In this document: positions 5,667 through 8,581 of the stretch, one piece after another
Position numbering within the stretch: position 1 is the stretch's first letter
Layout of the letters: every line of letters starts with the position of its first letter
Assembly: GCA_030765245.1 (NCBI GenBank)
Contig: JAVCCX010000262.1
Coordinates: 1-8,581, forward strand
DNA length: 8,581 nucleotides
DNA from: Candidatus Zophobacter franzmannii
GTDB taxonomy: Bacteria; Cloacimonadota; Cloacimonadia; Cloacimonadales; JAFGVF01
Direction of reading: 5' to 3'
Program-made: the position numbers and the translations under genes
The notes under the pieces: generated by a model
Databases searched by the model: none
The model's input: only the letters and a program-made list of their open reading frames with translations
What the model was told of the DNA's origin: nothing

Positions 5667-6133
5667 ACCTACCAAACTTAGACATTACTGGTAATCCAAG
5701 AGTATGGGATAATATCATTGATATGGGTGCACATGAATACAACTCGACAGTAGATAATAATGAGCATACACAATCTGTAATAGTTGAGCAGATAGTGGTC
5801 TCTCACTTCCCGAATCCGATAACACCAAATGGCACGAACGGGAATGTAGCCTTTATAGAATTTGCACTTCCTAAGAAGCCAGTGGAAAAGCCGATCCTTG
5901 AGATATACAATATCAAAGGTCAGAAGATACGGAGTATCAAGATAACTCAGAGCTTCTCTCAACTTGTAAGAAGTGCCGGATTATCATCAGAAGATAAGCA
6001 GTCAGGAGAATATTATTCTCAAGTATGGGATTGTAAAGATAATAATCGCAAGCTTGTTTCATCAGGGATTTACTTCTATAAGGTGAGTAGTAGTGGGCAT
6101 AATGCCATAGGTAAGATGATGATAATCAAATGA
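5663..6133 (+). CDS. C-terminal tail and sorting domain of the beta-helix protein
   Basis: The 156-residue ORF opens with NLPNLDITGNPRVWDNIIDM and GAHEYN, the usual end of choice-of-anchor beta-helix proteins. A FlgD-Ig-like sorting domain follows: HFPNPITPNGTNG (48-60), ILEIYNIKGQKIRSIKI, then SSGIYFYKV and the end KMMIIK. Compared with the domain at 3103-3495, it has FPNPITPNG instead of YPNPFNPTTT and an insertion (about residues 88-104) before the GEYYSQVWDCKDNNRK strand, so it belongs to a different sub-type. There is no signal peptide. The ATG at 5663 overlaps the previous stop, but the coding sense continues upstream in this frame (TPDTLG), so the ATG is probably internal to a broken gene rather than a true start. 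No T-tract terminator follows the stop. Confidence 0.82.
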   Translation: MNLPNLDITGNPRVWDNIIDMGAHEYNSTVDNNEHTQSVIVEQIVVSHFPNPITPNGTNGNVAFIEFALPKKPVEKPILEIYNIKGQKIRSIKITQSFSQLVRSAGLSSEDKQSGEYYSQVWDCKDNNRKLVSSGIYFYKVSSSGHNAIGKMMIIK

Positions 6134-6314
6134 CCTTGCGAATGTCTTGATACCTCCGCAACATGTCACGGGGTAATATATAAATGAAGATGAATGGTTA
6201 TTTATTGCAAAATGATAGACATAAAAACTCATTTCTAATCATCTCTAGGACTAATATGTTAATTCTTTACTTACTAATTCTAAATCCATGACTCTCTGGA
6301 ATAATTATTTCATA
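6134..6314. other. AT-rich spacer before the carboxypeptidase gene; no gene seen
   Basis: No ORF with coding character is present. TTGCG (6136-6140) can pair with CGCAA (6157-6161), but no T run follows, so I do not call a terminator for the beta-helix gene. The rest is low-GC sequence without clear repeats. Confidence 0.5.
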
Positions 6315-6341
6315 TTGACAAGGCATAGATTATCCTATCAG
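6315..6341 (+). promoter_or_regulatory. Putative promoter of the M14 carboxypeptidase gene
   Basis: TTGACA at 6315-6320, within the same TTGACAAGG found before the SRP RNA, is followed 15 nt later by TATCAG (6336-6341, 4 of 6 to consensus). The spacing is short for sigma70, as at the SRP RNA. The -35 box is convincing and the -10 box is tentative. The ATG lies 33 nt downstream of the tentative -10. Confidence 0.4.
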
Positions 6342-6374
6342 TAGTAATTAATGAAGATTTAGGGACGAGGAAAT

Positions 6375-8581
6375 ATGAAAAAGATTATTATATTGTTTAT
6401 CTTACTGTTGGCATTGAGTCTTTCACTGTCTGCAGAATATGTTACAGCAACGATTACGAGTAGTGATGTCAGAAATGATATTAGCTTCCTAAATAAGAAC
6501 CACATAGATGTTGATAAGGTTAAGGGGAATCAGATCTACCTTTACCTCTTCGACGATGATATTGCTCTGCTTGAAGCAAATGGCTATCTGATAACTATTA
6601 CCCCGAATTTAGCAAAAGAGTATGCAGACCAGCTCTGGGAAGAGACTAAGAATACACGGGATCCAATGCGGGATTACTACTCATTAGCTGAATATGAAAC
6701 CTTTATGCAGAACACTGCCAACTCCTATCCCAACATTTGTGAGTTAGTGGATATTGGTGATACTGTGGATGGAAACGATATACTTTTCATGAAAATCTCC
6801 GATAATGTAATGACTGACGAGAATGAACCTGAAGTTAGATATATCTCAAGTATTCATGGAGATGAAGTGGTTGGATTTGACTGTCTAATACGACTCATCG
6901 ACCTGCTGACAAGCGATTATGGAACTGACACTAGAATTACAGATATCGTCAATAGTACTGAACTTTGGATTAATCCGATGTTTAACCCTGATGGTTATCT
7001 TAATCACGAGCGATATAACTCAAATGGTGTTGATCTAAACAGAAACTTCCCTACTCCAGCCGGTGTTCAGCATCCTGATGGAAATACTTGGCAACCTGAG
7101 ACACAGACAATTATGAACTGGTCTGAGGGACATTATTTCACTTCAAGCCTTATGTTCCATGGTGGAGCAACTGTGATGAACTATCCTTGGGATTACACTC
7201 CGGTCCTTGCTCCGGACGATCTCCTCTTACAAGAGATGGCTCTCAGTTATGCTGAACCTTACACTGCGATGTATAATAGCAGTGAATTCACTGATGGCAT
7301 AACTAATGGAAATGCCTGGTATGAAATACAAGGTTCTATCCAGGATTGGAGTTATGGTCTTACCAACTGCTTTGATATTACTGCTGAACTTTACGACACA
7401 AAATGGCCTAATTCAAGCCTATTGGAGTCCCTTTGGAACCAAAATGAGGAATCACTTCTGGCATACATTGAGTTTGCTCAGAATGGCGTACGTGGTGTTG
7501 TGAGGGATGAAGAAAGATTTCCATTAGAAGCTGTTATCACTGTTAGTGGTAACAGTAAGACTATCACGACACATCCTACAACCGGGGACTACCACAGACT
7601 TTTGTTACCCGGGACATACACAATGACTGCAACACTAGATGGCTATCGTTCTCAAACTATCACCGATATTGTTGTACCTGCTAACGGTAATATTACTGTA
7701 AACTTTGAACTCCAGGAAGCTCAGATGATTAGCTTTGATGGGATATTGCGTTATGCAGATGGTTCTTTGTTTGCTGGTGGTCAAATTAACTTCGATGCTC
7801 AGAATATCTATACTGTTGCAAACGATGGAACTTTCAGTGCTTCCCTTATGCAAGGAGAATATGAGACTCTTGCTGTTGATGGAGTAGCTTTCTACTACCT
7901 TGATATTAGCTTATGGGAGAGTCCCGAGAATGCATGCTTTGTCTTTGGTGGTGAACAAGACCTACTCTCTGACAACTTTGAAGCAGGATTAACCCAATGG
8001 CAAAGTACAGGAAGCTGGGGGATTGAGAACAGTAATGGTTCTAATACCCTCTCTGATTCTCCAAGTGGGGACTATAATAACGATACCAACACCTATGCCA
8101 GAATTGCCTCTCCATTATCTCTTAACAATGCATCTGCTACTCTTAGTTTTGACATGTATTATGATTTAGAAAGTGGATATGATTATGGCTACCTTGAAGT
8201 TTCCTCAAATGGAACAAACTGGGAAGAGTTAGATAGCTACAATGGAACCCAGAACTGGCAGGAATTTAGCTATAATATCACAGGCTTTGATAACTTCTAC
8301 TTCCGCTTCAGAATCTATACAGACGGTGGTGTTGTGGATGATGGAATGAAGATTGATAACATCGCTTTGACTGTAGCGAATCCAATCCACGGTGACTTTG
8401 ATGGTGACAATGTGTTAACCAACACCGACCTTGATCTCATTGCAGACTATGCTCTCAATGGCTCAACCCCTTGGGATATTACAGACATCGCATACGCAGA
8501 CCTTGATGATGATGGTGAAATCACATATATTGATGCCGGACTCTTCAGACGCTATCTTAGAGGAACTATTGGTCAATTGCC
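6375..8581 (+). CDS. Secreted M14 zinc carboxypeptidase with transthyretin-like, MAM-like and type I dockerin domains; C-terminally partial
   Basis: The frame is open for 735 codons to the window edge. A signal peptide (MKKIIILFILLLALSLSLSA) is followed by a short pro-region and an M14 catalytic domain (about residues 100-360). The zinc ligands are visible: H161 and E164 in SIHGDEVVG, and H262 in FHGGATVMNYPWDY. Substrate-binding NPMFNPDGY (200-208) and LNRNFP (N222, R223), and catalytic E338 in DITAELYDTKWP, are all present, so it should be active. The arrangement is that of the carboxypeptidase N/D (M14B) branch, including the transthyretin-like domain (about 373-449). Next come a second small beta domain (450-520), a MAM/jelly-roll-like domain (about 532-665, NFEAGLTQWQSTGSW to DDGMKIDNIAL), and a type I dockerin with two calcium loops (FDGDNVLTNTDLDLI and DLDDDGEITYIDAGLF, about 673-730). 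A terminal sorting domain may lie beyond the window. AGGGA (6361-6365) and GAGG (6367-6370) support the start. It would trim C-terminal residues from external peptides. Confidence 0.92.
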   Translation, partial: MKKIIILFILLLALSLSLSAEYVTATITSSDVRNDISFLNKNHIDVDKVKGNQIYLYLFDDDIALLEANGYLITITPNLAKEYADQLWEETKNTRDPMRDYYSLAEYETFMQNTANSYPNICELVDIGDTVDGNDILFMKISDNVMTDENEPEVRYISSIHGDEVVGFDCLIRLIDLLTSDYGTDTRITDIVNSTELWINPMFNPDGYLNHERYNSNGVDLNRNFPTPAGVQHPDGNTWQPETQTIMNWSEGHYFTSSLMFHGGATVMNYPWDYTPVLAPDDLLLQEMALSYAEPYTAMYNSSEFTDGITNGNAWYEIQGSIQDWSYGLTNCFDITAELYDTKWPNSSLLESLWNQNEESLLAYIEFAQNGVRGVVRDEERFPLEAVITVSGNSKTITTHPTTGDYHRLLLPGTYTMTATLDGYRSQTITDIVVPANGNITVNFELQEAQMISFDGILRYADGSLFAGGQINFDAQNIYTVANDGTFSASLMQGEYETLAVDGVAFYYLDISLWESPENACFVFGGEQDLLSDNFEAGLTQWQSTGSWGIENSNGSNTLSDSPSGDYNNDTNTYARIASPLSLNNASATLSFDMYYDLESGYDYGYLEVSSNGTNWEELDSYNGTQNWQEFSYNITGFDNFYFRFRIYTDGGVVDDGMKIDNIALTVANPIHGDFDGDNVLTNTDLDLIADYALNGSTPWDITDIAYADLDDDGEITYIDAGLFRRYLRGTIGQL

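Noticed and set aside
6134..6165. Terminator after the beta-helix gene from the TTGCG/CGCAA pairing
   Set aside because: The stem is only 5 bp with a 16-nt loop and no T tract follows.
7635..7853. A 72-residue minus-strand ORF inside the carboxypeptidase gene
   Set aside because: It is a shadow of the transthyretin-like region, which is clearly coding on the plus strand.

Overview
The window looks like a piece of an AT-rich genome from the FCB superphylum, most likely a Candidatus Cloacimonadota-type bacterium. This is inferred from three signs: secreted proteins ending in FlgD-Ig-like / type IX-style sorting domains (YPNPFNPTTTISY, then IYNIKGQK or VYNIRGQK, ending in KMMLLK or KMMIIK), weak or short-spaced Shine-Dalgarno signals before the two middle genes, and a dockerin-bearing M14 carboxypeptidase. 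No ribosomal marker is present to confirm it.

Layout. (1) Positions 1-454, minus strand: the first 151 codons of a protein whose N-terminus matches the degenerate receiver-like domain found on large PEP/pyruvate-binding (PEP synthase / pyruvate phosphate dikinase-like) proteins; it runs off the left edge. (2) Positions 455-1196: no protein gene. This stretch holds a promoter for the minus-strand gene, a GC-richer island of stem-loops (about 541-729), a possible weak terminator (791-836), and a clear small bacterial SRP RNA (about 879-972) with its own TTGACA box. (3) Positions 1197-3495: one large secreted protein gene broken by a +1 frameshift near 2975-2987 into a cargo ORF and an ORF carrying the sorting domain, followed by a strong intrinsic terminator (3510-3538). 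(4) Positions 3540-3700: a second GC-rich palindromic island. It contains an inverted, 31/34-identical copy of a motif in the first island, and two of the three differences preserve a small stem. (5) Positions 3711-6133: a right-handed beta-helix protein gene, also broken by a frameshift (one base missing near 5643-5645) just before its sorting domain. (6) Positions 6134-6374: a spacer with a TTGACA box. (7) Positions 6375-8581: a secreted M14 zinc carboxypeptidase with a transthyretin-like domain, a MAM/jelly-roll-like domain and a type I dockerin, running off the right edge.

The three plus-strand genes encode extracellular proteins, two of them with outer-surface sorting domains, so the right-hand 7 kb is a cell-surface/secretome region. 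The most notable points are the two independent frameshifts that each separate a cargo from its sorting domain, and the structured repeat pair. I see no CRISPR array, insertion sequence, tRNA or phage gene, and no convincing wholly new multi-gene system.
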